Shown piece after piece: positions 45,299-54,148 of a stretch of DNA of 64,000 bases (the stretch's first letter is position 1; each line of letters opens with the position of its first letter). This DNA comes from DASSUW01 sp963730535 (GTDB lineage: Bacteria; Actinomycetota; Thermoleophilia; Solirubrobacterales; Solirubrobacteraceae): the NCBI GenBank assembly GCA_963730535.1, contig CAVSRU010000014.1, forward strand, positions 228,833-292,832, read 5' to 3'. The position numbers and the translations under genes were made by a program. The notes beneath the pieces are model-generated. The model was not told the DNA's origin, searched no databases, and worked only from the letters and a program-made list of their open reading frames with translations.

Positions 45299-45840
45299 TC
45301 CTCTTGCACATCCGCCCCCACCGCACCGCGCTGATCGTGGCCGGAGTGCTCGGGCTCCTCGGCGCCGCCGCCGGGCTGGCGCAGCCGCTCGCCGCGCGCG
45401 AGGTGATCGAGGCGCTCGCCGCCGACGAGCCGGTCGGCCGCGCGATCCTCATCCTGACCGCGCTGGTCGTCGCTGCCGCGTTCGTCACCGCGATCCACTT
45501 CTGGCTGCTCGAGCGCACCGCCCAGCGGGTGGTCCTGCGCGCCCGGCGAAGCCTGACGGGCCGTGTGCTGCGCCTGCGGATGGCCGAGATCGACGCGCTG
45601 TCGCCCGGCGACCTCGTCTCCCGCGCGACCTCCGACACGACGCTGCTCGGCGAGGTCCTGCGCCTGCTGGCCCGCGGCCGCTCGAACGCCGAGGTCGCCC
45701 GTGAGCTGTTCGTCAGCGAGGCGACGGCCAAGACCCATGTGCGGCACGTGCTGAGCAAGCTGGACCTGCGGGACCGGGTGCAGGCCGTCGTGTTCGCCTA
45801 CGAGTCCGGGCTCGTGCGTGCCGGCGACGAGTCGCGTTAG
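45289..45840 (+). CDS. Chimeric gene: ABC-exporter membrane domain fused to a NarL/LuxR HTH
   Basis: 183 residues. Residues 1-123 are the start of an ABC exporter (TALIVAGVLGLLGAAAGLAQ as TM1, ILILTALVVAAAFVTAIHFW as TM2, then RAEIDALSPGDLVSRATSDT-like MAEIDALSPGDLVSRATSDT). From about residue 124 the sequence is the C-terminal HTH of a NarL-type response regulator (LLARGRSNAEVARELFVSEA, KTHVRHVLSKLDLRDRVQAV). The junction sits in the short shared sequence GEVLRLLA. A deletion between two neighbouring genes is the likely origin. The stop TAG shares its last base with repeat element B. Confidence 0.7.
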   Translation: MRTLLLHIRPHRTALIVAGVLGLLGAAAGLAQPLAAREVIEALAADEPVGRAILILTALVVAAAFVTAIHFWLLERTAQRVVLRARRSLTGRVLRLRMAEIDALSPGDLVSRATSDTTLLGEVLRLLARGRSNAEVARELFVSEATAKTHVRHVLSKLDLRDRVQAVVFAYESGLVRAGDESR

Positions 45841-46085
45841 GCGAACGTCAACGGCGGCTGGGTAGGGAGGTCGAGGGAGCCGGCGTGGCCGGCGATGGCC
45901 CGAACTGCGTCGAGTTAGGCCCGGATTCCGGGGCTAACTCGACAAGGTTCGCGAACTATCCCCGATTAGCCCCGGTTTCCGGGGCTAATCCGCGATAGTT
46001 CGGGCACGCCCGCTCACAGCGCCTGATTTCCTCGCGCCGCGGCCGATCGCCCAGCCTCCCTACCCAGCCGCCGTTGACGTTCGCC
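45840..46085. repeat. Inverted-repeat element, copy B (246 bp, perfect 31-bp ends)
   Basis: Left end 45840-45870 (GGCGAACGTCAACGGCGG to GGGTAGGGAGG) and right end 46055-46085 are exact complements over 31 bp. Inside are two hairpins of related sequence: 45910-45942 (TCGAGTTAG...CTAACTCGA with a CCCGG/CCGGG inner stem and one mismatch) and 45952-46002 (CGAACTATC/GATAGTTCG outer stem, 3x3 internal loop, GATTAGCCCCGG/CCGGGGCTAATC inner stem, TTT loop). It fills the gap between two genes exactly. No coding capacity or obvious target duplication seen. Confidence 0.8.
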
Positions 46086-46092
46086 GGCGCGA

Positions 46093-47196
46093 TCAGCCAC
46101 GCATGGCCTCGCCGAGCAGCGCCCGAGCAATGACGAGCCGCTGGATCTCGCTCGTGCCCTCGTAGATCTCGGTGACCTTGGCGTCGCGGTAGTAGCGCTC
46201 GGCCGGGAACTCCTTGGTGTACCCGTAGCCACCGAGGACCTGGATCGCCTCGCCGGTCTGGCGGCGGGCGACGGCGGAGGCGAAGAGCTTGGCCTGGGCT
46301 CCCTCGACCGTGTGGGGGCGGCCGGCCTGCTTGAGCCGAGCCGCGCGCCAGGTGAGCGCGCGGGCGGCCTCGATCTCCGTCTGCATGTCGGCGAGCTTGT
46401 GCTGGATCGCCTGGAAGCGCGCGATCGGGCCGCCGAACGCGGAGCGCTCCTTGGCGTAGGCGGTGGCGACCTCGAGCCCGGCCTGGGCGATGCCGACCGC
46501 CTGGGCGGCGATCCCGATCCGGCCGCCATCGAGTGTCGCGAGCGCGATCCGCATGCCTCCGCCCGGCTCCCCCAGCCGCTCGCCCGGCGTGCCCTCGAAC
46601 GACAGGTCGGCGGTCGAGGAGGAGTTGAGCCCCATCTTCTCCTCCTCCCGCGTCACCGCGAAGCCGTCCGCGCCGGCGCGCACCACGAAGGCGCTGATCC
46701 CGCGCTCCCCCTCGCGCGCGAAGACGAGGAAGGTGGCGGCGTGCGAGCCGTTGGTGATCCACTGCTTCGTGCCGGTGATCCGGCCGTCGGTCGCACGGGT
46801 GCGCATCGCCGCGGCGTCCGAGCCCGAGCCCGCCTCGGTCAGCGCGAACGCGCCGATCTCCTCCCCCGCCGCCAGGGCCGGCACGTACGGTGAGCCGTGG
46901 GCGAGCAGCGGCAGCGTGCAGGCGCTGGTGTGGACGGCGACCGTCACGCCGACCCCGGCGTCGGCGCGCGAGAGCTCCTCGAGCACGAGGACGTAGGAGA
47001 GGAAGTCGGCCCCGGCGCCGCCCTGCTCCTCCGGCACGCAGACGCCCATCAGGCCGAGCTCCCCCAGCTCGCCGAACAGCTCGCGCGGGAACACGTGGTC
47101 GCGATCCCACTCCGCCGCCCGCGGGGCGATCCGGTCGTCGGCGAAGCGGCGGGCCAGCTCGCGGATCTCCTCCTGCTCGGGCGTCAGCTCGCTCAT
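46093..47196 (-). CDS. Acyl-CoA dehydrogenase
   Basis: 367 residues, FAD flavoprotein of the short/branched-chain type. FALTEAGSGSDAAAMRT, WITNGSHAATFLVFA, RIGIAAQAVGIAQAGLEVA, QAIQHKLADMQTEIEAARAL and the catalytic-Glu end VTEIYEGTSEIQRLVIARAL. It is last in the operon thiolase - HAD - dehydrogenase, and its start overlaps the HAD stop (ATGA). Electrons would go to EtfAB. Confidence 0.95.
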   Translation of the reverse strand: MSELTPEQEEIRELARRFADDRIAPRAAEWDRDHVFPRELFGELGELGLMGVCVPEEQGGAGADFLSYVLVLEELSRADAGVGVTVAVHTSACTLPLLAHGSPYVPALAAGEEIGAFALTEAGSGSDAAAMRTRATDGRITGTKQWITNGSHAATFLVFAREGERGISAFVVRAGADGFAVTREEEKMGLNSSSTADLSFEGTPGERLGEPGGGMRIALATLDGGRIGIAAQAVGIAQAGLEVATAYAKERSAFGGPIARFQAIQHKLADMQTEIEAARALTWRAARLKQAGRPHTVEGAQAKLFASAVARRQTGEAIQVLGGYGYTKEFPAERYYRDAKVTEIYEGTSEIQRLVIARALLGEAMRG

Positions 47197-48002
47197 GCCC
47201 GCGCTCGCTGGATCGCCACCGAGCCGAGGCCGCCCGCCGCCGCGGCCACCACCGCCGCGCCGGCGAAGCGCAGCCGGCGCCGGTCGAAGCGCAGGATCTC
47301 CCAGCCCTCCTGGCGAGCGATCCTGGCGAGCGTCGCATCCGGGTTGACGGCCACCGGATGGCCGACCGCGCGCAGCATCGGCAGGTCGGACTCCGAATCC
47401 GAGTACCCCCACGAGGCCGCGAGGTCGATCCCCTCCCGCTCCGCCAGCTCCCGGATCGCCTCCGCCTTGCCCTCCCGGTACGTGAACGGCCCGCCGGCCC
47501 GGCCGGTGTAGTGGCCGTCGACCACCTCGGCCACGGAGCCCACAGCGCCGTCGAACGTGAGCACGATCGCCATCAGCTCGGCGATCTCCTGCGAGGCGGC
47601 CGTGCAGATGAAGATCGGCCGGCCCGCGTCCTGGTGCTCGTAGGCGATGTCGAGCATGCGGGGATAGAGGCGCGGGAGCACGCCGGCCAGCACGTCGGGC
47701 GCCAGCCGCTGCATGTCGCGCACCCGCACGCCCTCCAGCAGCTGCGCGATCCGCTCGCGCAGCGCGTCGGTGGCCTTGTCGGTCGAGCCGCGCAGGCTGA
47801 AGCGGAGGTTCTCGAGCGCGTCGGCGACCAGCCGGCGGCGCGAGACGAGCCCCGCCTTGTACGCGGCGCGGCCGAACTGGAACGCCGACGAGCCGGCCAT
47901 CAGCGTGCGATCGAGGTCGAAGAAGGCCGCGCCGGGCTCGTCGTCGCGCCGGAGCGCACCGCCGCCCGGCGGGGGCGGAAGGATGTGTGGCCGCTCTGTC
48001 AA
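47193..48002 (-). CDS. HAD-IB family phosphatase (SerB-like)
   Basis: 269 residues from TTG 48002, which overlaps the thiolase stop (TTGA). HAD motifs: AAFFDLDRTLMAGSSAF (I), FICTAASQEI (II) and YSDSESDLPMLRAVGHPVAV (III/IV). A C-terminal hydrophobic stretch (FAGAAVVAAAAGGLGSVAIQ) suggests membrane contact. Similar proteins act on phospho-lipid or phospho-sugar compounds; substrate unknown. Confidence 0.88.
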   Translation of the reverse strand: MTERPHILPPPPGGGALRRDDEPGAAFFDLDRTLMAGSSAFQFGRAAYKAGLVSRRRLVADALENLRFSLRGSTDKATDALRERIAQLLEGVRVRDMQRLAPDVLAGVLPRLYPRMLDIAYEHQDAGRPIFICTAASQEIAELMAIVLTFDGAVGSVAEVVDGHYTGRAGGPFTYREGKAEAIRELAEREGIDLAASWGYSDSESDLPMLRAVGHPVAVNPDATLARIARQEGWEILRFDRRRLRFAGAAVVAAAAGGLGSVAIQRARA

Positions 48003-49174
48003 ACCTGGACGATCACGGCGTCGCCCTGGCCGCCGCCGGAGCAGATCGCCGCGCAGCCGTAGCCGCCGCCGCGCCGGCGCAGCTCGTGCACGAGCGTGGC
48101 GAGGATGCGGGCGCCTGACGCCCCGATCGGGTGGCCGATGGCCACCGCGCCACCGTTGACGTTCACGCGGTCCTCGTCGATCCCGAGCATCCGCATCGAG
48201 TTCAGGGTGACGGAGGCGAACGCCTCGTTGATCTCCCACAGGTCGATGTCGCCGGGCTGGAGCCCCGCCTTGTCGAGCGCCTTCAGCGCCGCGTTGGCGG
48301 GCGTGCGGGCCAACCACTCGAAGTCGTCGGCCACTGCCGCCTGGGCGATGATCGTGGCCAGCACCTCGCGGCCCTCGCGCTCGGCCCACTCGTCGGACGC
48401 GAACACGATTGCCCCCGCGCCGTCGTTGACGCCGGGAGAGTTGCCGGCCGTGTGCGAGCCGTCCTTGCCGCTCAGCCCCGGCAGCGAGGCCAGCCGCTCG
48501 AGCGACGTGTCGCGCCGCGGCGCCTCGTCGACCTCGACCACGGTGTCGCCCTTCCGGCCATTGATCGTCACCGCGACGATCTCCTCCGGCAGGCGGCCGT
48601 CGTCGGTGGCCGCGATCGTCCGCTCGTGCGAGCGCAGCGCCCACTTGTCGAGGTCCGCGCGGGTCATCTCCAGCTGCTCGCCGACCTCGGTCGCCTCCTC
48701 GAACATCTGCTTGCCGGTGAACGGGTTACGCAGGCCGTCCTGGACCATCGCGTCGAGCGCCGTCACGTCGCCCATGCGGAACCCGAAGCGCGCCTTCGGG
48801 AGCAGGTACGGCGCCTGCGACATCGACTCCATGCCGCCCCCGACCGCGAGGTCGAGGTCGCCGGCCCGCACCGCCTGGTCGATCATCCCGGCCGCGCGGA
48901 TGCCCGACGCGCAGACCTTGTTGATCGTCTCCGAGGAGACCTCCTTCGGGATCCCGGCCTTGATCTGCGCCTGCCGCGAGGGGATCTGCCCCGTCCCCGC
49001 CTGGAGCACCTGGCCCATCACCACGTGCTGGACCTGCTCCGGCGCGACGTCCGCGCGCTCGAGCGCTGCCTTGATGGCGATCCCACCGAGCTCGGTGGGC
49101 GGGAGCGAGGCGAGGCCGCCGCCCAGCTTGCCGACCGGCGTGCGGGCGCTGCCGAGGATCACAGTTCGGGGCAT
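47999..49174 (-). CDS. Acetyl-CoA C-acetyltransferase (thiolase)
   Basis: 391 residues with Cys88 (INKVCASGIRA), His348 (NGGAVAIGHPIGASGAR) and Cys378 (AAICSGGGQGDAV), the complete thiolase triad. Length matches biosynthetic/degradative thiolase II. Leaderless promoter: TAGACT 6 nt before the ATG. First gene of the operon leading to the acyl-CoA dehydrogenase. Confidence 0.95.
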   Translation of the reverse strand: MPRTVILGSARTPVGKLGGGLASLPPTELGGIAIKAALERADVAPEQVQHVVMGQVLQAGTGQIPSRQAQIKAGIPKEVSSETINKVCASGIRAAGMIDQAVRAGDLDLAVGGGMESMSQAPYLLPKARFGFRMGDVTALDAMVQDGLRNPFTGKQMFEEATEVGEQLEMTRADLDKWALRSHERTIAATDDGRLPEEIVAVTINGRKGDTVVEVDEAPRRDTSLERLASLPGLSGKDGSHTAGNSPGVNDGAGAIVFASDEWAEREGREVLATIIAQAAVADDFEWLARTPANAALKALDKAGLQPGDIDLWEINEAFASVTLNSMRMLGIDEDRVNVNGGAVAIGHPIGASGARILATLVHELRRRGGGYGCAAICSGGGQGDAVIVQV

Positions 49175-49202
49175 ACGGCGAGTCTATTAACGTGGCCCAG
49201 CT

Positions 49203-50627
49203 ATGCGCGTACGTTCAACGACGGAGGCGCCGGGGGACACGGGCGTCGACACCATCGCCGTCGGCGTCTTCGAGGGCGAGCCGATCGCCCACGACGTCGA
49301 CGGCGCCCTCCAGGCACTCGTCGACTCCGGCGAGGCGCGCAGCGCCCTCCGGAAGGTCGCGGTCGCCCACGCCGGCGACCGCCGCTACGTGCTGGCGGGC
49401 CTCGGCTCGCGCGAGGGGTTCGACGACGAGGCGGCGCGGGTGGCGGCGGCGGCCGTGGTCGGTCGCGCCAAGGAGCTCGGCACGCGGACGCTGTGCTGGG
49501 AGATCCCCCACCACGTCGAGCCGCACGGGTTCGTCGAGGGCACCGTGCTGGCGGCCTACGAGTACCGCGAGTTCAAGCAGAGCGACGACCCGCAGATCGA
49601 GGAGCTCGTCGTCTCCGCCCACCACGACACGAGCGTCGAGGTCGGCGAGGCCGCCATCGCGGCCGAGGCGGCCAACGCGGCGCGCGACCTCCAGAACGCC
49701 CCGGCCAACGCGATGACGCCGCGCGCGATGGCGGCGCGCGCCCGCGCGCTCGAGGGGGTCACGGTCGAGGTCTGGGGCCGCGCCGAGATCGAGGAGGCGG
49801 GCATGGGCGCGTTCGCGGGCGTGGCGCGCGGCACCCACGAGGAGCCCCAGCTGATCACCGTGCGCTACGACCCGCCGGGCGTCGCCGGCCCGCTGCTCGG
49901 GTTCGTCGGCAAGGGCGTGACGTTCGACTCCGGAGGGATCTCGATCAAGCCCGGGGCGAAGATGAGCGAGATGAAGTTCGACATGTCGGGCGCCGCGGCG
50001 GTGCTCGAGGCGACCGGCGCGATCGCCCGCCTCGGGCTACCCGTGCGGCTGGTGACGGTGATCGGAGCGACCGAGAACCTGCCGAGCGGGCACGCCCTCA
50101 AGCCGGGCGACATCGTGCGCGCGAAGACCGGCACGTCGATCGAGATCATCAACACCGACGCCGAGGGCCGGCTCGTGCTCGCCGACTGCCTCGCCCATGC
50201 GATCGAGCAGGGCGCCGAGCGGCTCGTCGACGTGGCCACGCTGACGGGAGCCATCGTCACCACCTTCGGCTCGACGCACGCCGGCCTGTTCGGGACCGAC
50301 GACGAGTGGTGCGCGCAGGTCGAGGCGGCGGGCAGGCGCAGCGGCGAGCTGGCGTGGCGGCTCCCGCTGCACGCCGAGTACGCCGAGATGATCAAGGGCC
50401 GCTACGCCGACATCGCGAACGCGGTCGAGGTCCGCAAGGCGGGCTCGATCACCGCCGCCGAGTTCCTCAAGCGGTTCACGGGCGACGTCCCGTGGGCGCA
50501 CCTGGACATCGCCGGCGTCGCCTACGAGAACGGCAGGGCGTACACCCCCAATGGCGGGGCGGGCTTCGGCGTCCGCCTGCTGATCGAGCTCGCGCGAGCG
50601 AACGCCGAAGCTCCGACCCTCCACTGA
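49203..50627 (+). CDS. M17 leucyl aminopeptidase
   Basis: 474 residues. C-terminal catalytic domain: LLGFVGKGVTFDSGGISIKP (metal Lys and Asp), KFDMSGAAAVLEA, the signature NTDAEGRLVLADCL and TLTGAIVTTFGSTHAGLFG. Divergent from the thiolase gene, with a TATTAA -10-like sequence 12 nt before the ATG and no Shine-Dalgarno. Confidence 0.94.
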   Translation: MRVRSTTEAPGDTGVDTIAVGVFEGEPIAHDVDGALQALVDSGEARSALRKVAVAHAGDRRYVLAGLGSREGFDDEAARVAAAAVVGRAKELGTRTLCWEIPHHVEPHGFVEGTVLAAYEYREFKQSDDPQIEELVVSAHHDTSVEVGEAAIAAEAANAARDLQNAPANAMTPRAMAARARALEGVTVEVWGRAEIEEAGMGAFAGVARGTHEEPQLITVRYDPPGVAGPLLGFVGKGVTFDSGGISIKPGAKMSEMKFDMSGAAAVLEATGAIARLGLPVRLVTVIGATENLPSGHALKPGDIVRAKTGTSIEIINTDAEGRLVLADCLAHAIEQGAERLVDVATLTGAIVTTFGSTHAGLFGTDDEWCAQVEAAGRRSGELAWRLPLHAEYAEMIKGRYADIANAVEVRKAGSITAAEFLKRFTGDVPWAHLDIAGVAYENGRAYTPNGGAGFGVRLLIELARANAEAPTLH

Positions 50628-50633
50628 GCGGGG

Positions 50634-51131
50634 CTACCTCACCTTGAACTTGCCCTGCATCCAGGGGTGGATCGCGCAGAGGTAGTTGAGGTTCTCACCG
50701 TCGTCGGCCGTCACCCGGAAGCTGACCTTGCCGCCCGGCGGCACGAAGATCGAGTCACCCGGCTGATCGAAGCCGGCATCGCCGACGTTGACGAGCGGCT
50801 TGCCGACGTCCCCCGTCTCCTCGTTCGCCTCGTGGGCGACGAACAGCTGCTCGCAGACGGCGCACTCGAACGAGTCGGGGAGGTCCCGCTTGCGGACGAT
50901 CGAGAGCGTGTGCGGGGAATGGGCCGTAGACCGGTCGCGCACGGTGACCTTCTCGCCCGACCGGACCGTCGTGTTCCTCGGCGTGAAGCGCTGGTTGTCC
51001 TTGACGTAGTGGCCGGCCTTGAAGGTCTCCCCGCCGCGGATGACGACCCGCTTGGCTGCGGCGGCCGGCGCGACGGAAACGAGGCAGAGGCCCGCGACCG
51101 TGGCGAGCACGACGGCGATTCTGCGTGGCAT
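50634..51131 (-). CDS. Secreted plastocyanin/azurin-like cupredoxin
   Basis: 165 residues with signal peptide (VVLATVAGLCLVSVAPAAAA). His in STAHSPHTLSIV and Cys/His/Met in NYLCAIHPWMQGKFKV are the type-1 copper ligands. An extra loop has CAVCEQLFVAHEANEE, with two Cys two residues apart. Probably an extracytoplasmic electron carrier or copper binder. Confidence 0.88.
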   Translation of the reverse strand: MPRRIAVVLATVAGLCLVSVAPAAAAKRVVIRGGETFKAGHYVKDNQRFTPRNTTVRSGEKVTVRDRSTAHSPHTLSIVRKRDLPDSFECAVCEQLFVAHEANEETGDVGKPLVNVGDAGFDQPGDSIFVPPGGKVSFRVTADDGENLNYLCAIHPWMQGKFKVR

Positions 51132-51253
51132 CTATGTAACTCCTTCTGGTACGGCAGCCCCATCCGGCGCCGGGTTGACAGGGAGCACCGTATCCGGGTG
51201 CGTTGCGCCCGAGCAACCCGCCGTTCGTCCAGCGTGTCAGGAAATCGCCCAGC

Positions 51254-51991
51254 TCACGTGAGGATCAGCACGACGGCCACGGCGGCGCCGTAGACGATCA
51301 CCGTCCGGCGGAGCGCCTCCTGCGGAAGGCGGCGTCCGTAGTGGGCGCCGACCTGCGCGCCGACGACGGAGCCGGCGGCGATCAGCACCGCGGCGTCCCA
51401 CGCGACGTCCGCCACGACGATGAAGAGCACGCCGGCGACGAGGTTCGCTAGCCCGGCGAGCACGTTCTTGATGGCGTTCAGGACCTGCAGGTCCTCGGAG
51501 AAGCAGAGCCGCAACAGCGACATGAGGATGATCCCCTGGGCCGCTCCGAAGTAGCCGCCGTAGATCCCGGTGGAGAACGACGCCGCGACGCCCCAACCCG
51601 TGTGGTCCGTCTCGGCGCCAGCCTCCCGCGACGGCTTGGGGAGGGCCATCAGCACGACGGCGAGCAGGATGAGGGCGGGGACGACGGCGTCGAACACGGC
51701 GTCGGGCAGCTCGAGCAGCAGGATGCCGCCGAGCACCGCTCCAGCCGTAGTCCCCATCCCGAGGATCGCGCAGCGGCGCCAGTGGCCGCGCAGCTCGCGG
51801 CGGTAGCCGAAGACGCCGCTCGCGCTCCCCGGCACGAGGCCGACGGTGTTGGTCACGTTGGCGGTGACGGGGGCGAAGCCGACCGCGAGCAGGGTCGGGA
51901 AGGTGATCAGCGAGCCGGAGCCGATCACGGTGTTGATCCCGCCCGCGAGCGCCCCCGCGGCCAGGACGGCCAGCGCCTCGACGAGGGTCAT
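51254..51991 (-). CDS. TSUP/TauE-SafE family sulfite exporter-like permease
   Basis: 245 residues, about eight helices. Paired family motifs: AGGINTVIGSGSLITFPTLL near the N-terminus and STGIYGGYFGAAQGIILMSL in the middle, then LQVLNAIKNVLAGLANLVAG. Transports sulfite or organosulfonates in characterised members. Confidence 0.9.
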   Translation of the reverse strand: MTLVEALAVLAAGALAGGINTVIGSGSLITFPTLLAVGFAPVTANVTNTVGLVPGSASGVFGYRRELRGHWRRCAILGMGTTAGAVLGGILLLELPDAVFDAVVPALILLAVVLMALPKPSREAGAETDHTGWGVAASFSTGIYGGYFGAAQGIILMSLLRLCFSEDLQVLNAIKNVLAGLANLVAGVLFIVVADVAWDAAVLIAAGSVVGAQVGAHYGRRLPQEALRRTVIVYGAAVAVVLILT

Positions 51992-52021
51992 GGACGCACG
52001 GCCGCGTCAGAATCGTCGGCC

Positions 52022-53155
52022 ATGGACTTCGACCTCTCCCCCGACCACGACCTCATCCGCCGCACCGTACGCGACTTCGCCGAGCAGGAGGTCGCCCCCG
52101 AGGCCGAGGCGCTCGATCGCGAGAAGCGCTTCCCGTACGAGATCGTGGCCAAGCTCGGCGAGCTGGGGCTGATGGGGATCCCGTTCCCGGAGGAGTACGG
52201 CGGGGCGGGAGCCGACACGCTCGCGTACGCGATCGCGGTCGAGGAGCTCACCCGGGTCGACTCGTCGGTGGCCATCACCGTGTGCGCGCACACCTCGCTC
52301 GGCACCCAGCCGATCTACCTGTTCGGCAGCGACGAGCAGAAGCGCGACTGGCTTCCCGAGCTGACCGCGGGCCGGCGGCTCGGCGCTTTCGGGCTCACCG
52401 AGCCGGAGGCCGGGTCCGACGCCGGCAACGTGCGCACGCGGGCCAAGCTCGACGACGGCGAGTGGGTCATCAACGGCGCCAAGCAGTTCATCACCAACGC
52501 GGGGACCGACATCTCGGGGATGGTCGTGATCACCGCCCGCACCGGCGACGACGAGATCTCCAACCTGCTCGTCCCCAACGGCACGCCGGGCTACGAGCAG
52601 GGCGAGCCGTATCGCAAGATGGGCTGGAACGCGTCCGACACGCGGCCGCTGACCTTCACCGACTGCCGGGTGCCCGAGGAGAACCTCGTCGGCCCGCGGG
52701 GCGCCGGCTTCAAGCAGTTCCTGCGGGTGCTCGACATCGGCCGCATCGGCGTGGCGGCGATGGGCGTCGGCCTGGCGCAGGGCGCGCTCGACGAGGCGCT
52801 CGCCTACGCCAAGGAGCGCCGCGCTTTCGGCCGGCCGATCTCCAAGTACCAGGCGATCCAGGCCAAGCTCGCGGACATGGCGACGGAGATCGAGGCGGCG
52901 CGGCTGCTCACGTACAAGGCCGCGCTGCTCAAGGACGCCGGGCGCAACTTCACGCTCACCGCCGCGCAGGCCAAGCTCAAGACCGGGCGCCTGGCGGTCC
53001 GCTGCTCCGAGGAGGCGGTGCAGATCCACGGCGGCTACGGCTACATCGAGGAGTACCCGGTGTGCCGCTTCTACCGCGACGCCAAGATCCTCACGATCGG
53101 CGAGGGCACCGACGAGATCCAGCAGATGGTGATCGCCCGCGCGCTCGGCGCGTGA
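52022..53155 (+). CDS. Acyl-CoA dehydrogenase
   Basis: 377 residues from ATG 52022 (MDFDLSPDHDLIRRTVRDFA). FGLTEPEAGSDAGNVRTRAK, KQFITNAGTDISGMVVI, RIGVAAMGVGLAQGALDEAL, KYQAIQAKLADMATEIEAAR and ILTIGEGTDEIQQMVIARAL. A paralogue of the enzyme at 46 kb. It overlaps the next membrane gene (GTGA). Confidence 0.95.
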   Translation: MDFDLSPDHDLIRRTVRDFAEQEVAPEAEALDREKRFPYEIVAKLGELGLMGIPFPEEYGGAGADTLAYAIAVEELTRVDSSVAITVCAHTSLGTQPIYLFGSDEQKRDWLPELTAGRRLGAFGLTEPEAGSDAGNVRTRAKLDDGEWVINGAKQFITNAGTDISGMVVITARTGDDEISNLLVPNGTPGYEQGEPYRKMGWNASDTRPLTFTDCRVPEENLVGPRGAGFKQFLRVLDIGRIGVAAMGVGLAQGALDEALAYAKERRAFGRPISKYQAIQAKLADMATEIEAARLLTYKAALLKDAGRNFTLTAAQAKLKTGRLAVRCSEEAVQIHGGYGYIEEYPVCRFYRDAKILTIGEGTDEIQQMVIARALGA

Positions 53156-54147
53156 GGCTGCTCGCGCTCGGCGCGCTGCTGTTCGCCGTCTATCTCGCGG
53201 GGCTGGGGATCGACCCGCTGGTCGGCGAGGAGGTCACGCACACGCTGATCGCCTCCACGCTCGCGGACGATGGCGAGCTGGTGCGCGAGCCGGAAGGGCT
53301 CGGGTTTCCGCTGCTGATCGCGCCGGCCGAGGCGCTCGGCGTGACGGAGCAGTTCCTGGCCGCGGTCGCGGCCCTCGGGTTCGTGCTCGGCGCGCTGCTG
53401 GCGCGGCGGATCGTGCCCGAGCCGTACGCGAGCGCCGGCGCGGCGCTGGTCGGCCTGTCGGCGCCCGCCGTCGCTCACGCGGGCGCGGTGGCGCCGGGCA
53501 TGGCGGCGGGGACGCTGCTGGCCGGCGCGATGGTCTGCGCGGTCGGGGCGCGCGAGGACCCGCGCGTGCCTCCCGTGCTCGGCGGCGCGATCCTCCTCGC
53601 CGCCCTCCCGTGGCTGGACCCGCTGCTCGTGCTCCCGGCGCTGCCGGTCACCGCCGCGCTCTACCTGTGGTGCCGGCGAGCGGGCCGCCCCACGCTGGCC
53701 CTCGTCGCCGCCGAGGTCGTCACCGGCTCGGTGGTCGTCTACGTGACCGTCAACGAGCGCCTCTACGGGCAGCCCACCCCGGGGCCGCTGACCGGCGCGT
53801 TCGACGGCGCGCCGGGGCTCCTCTGGATGCCCGTCCTCGCCCTCGCCGCACTCGCCGCCTGGCGGCTGTGGCGGTCGCGGCGGGAGCAGCTCGCGCGGGT
53901 CATCCCCGCGCGGGCCACCGCCGAGGCCGCCGGCGGCCTGGCGCTCGCGGTGGTCGGGGCCCAGCTGCTCGCGGCGCTCGCCCTCATCGGCGAGCCGCCC
54001 GGCGACCCCTTCCCGGGCCGCGAGCTCACGCCGCTCCTCCCCGCCGCCGTCCCGCTCGTGGCCTGGGGCCTGCGCCACGCGCCGCGGATCGGTGCCGGGC
54101 TCGGAGCCGTCACCGTCGCCCTCAGCGGCTGGGTGCTCCTGGGCTAG
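53152..54147 (+). CDS. Multi-pass membrane protein of unknown function
   Basis: 331 residues from GTG 53152. N-terminal helix LLALGALLFAVYLAGLGIDP, an outside loop beginning LVGEEVTHTLIASTLADDGE (early acidic residues as in GT-C glycosyltransferases), then eight or more helices. The loop VNERLYGQPTPGPLTGAFDG also recalls GT39-like mannosyltransferases, but no conclusive motif is present. Confidence 0.7.
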   Translation: MRLLALGALLFAVYLAGLGIDPLVGEEVTHTLIASTLADDGELVREPEGLGFPLLIAPAEALGVTEQFLAAVAALGFVLGALLARRIVPEPYASAGAALVGLSAPAVAHAGAVAPGMAAGTLLAGAMVCAVGAREDPRVPPVLGGAILLAALPWLDPLLVLPALPVTAALYLWCRRAGRPTLALVAAEVVTGSVVVYVTVNERLYGQPTPGPLTGAFDGAPGLLWMPVLALAALAAWRLWRSRREQLARVIPARATAEAAGGLALAVVGAQLLAALALIGEPPGDPFPGRELTPLLPAAVPLVAWGLRHAPRIGAGLGAVTVALSGWVLLG

Positions 54148-54148
54148 C

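Noticed and set aside
45840..46093. Coding potential of the repeat arms (NVNGGWVGRLG in one frame)
   Set aside because: The same peptide appears in several unrelated short frames because the DNA is repeated; no start codon or Shine-Dalgarno belongs to it, and the palindromic structure explains the sequence better.
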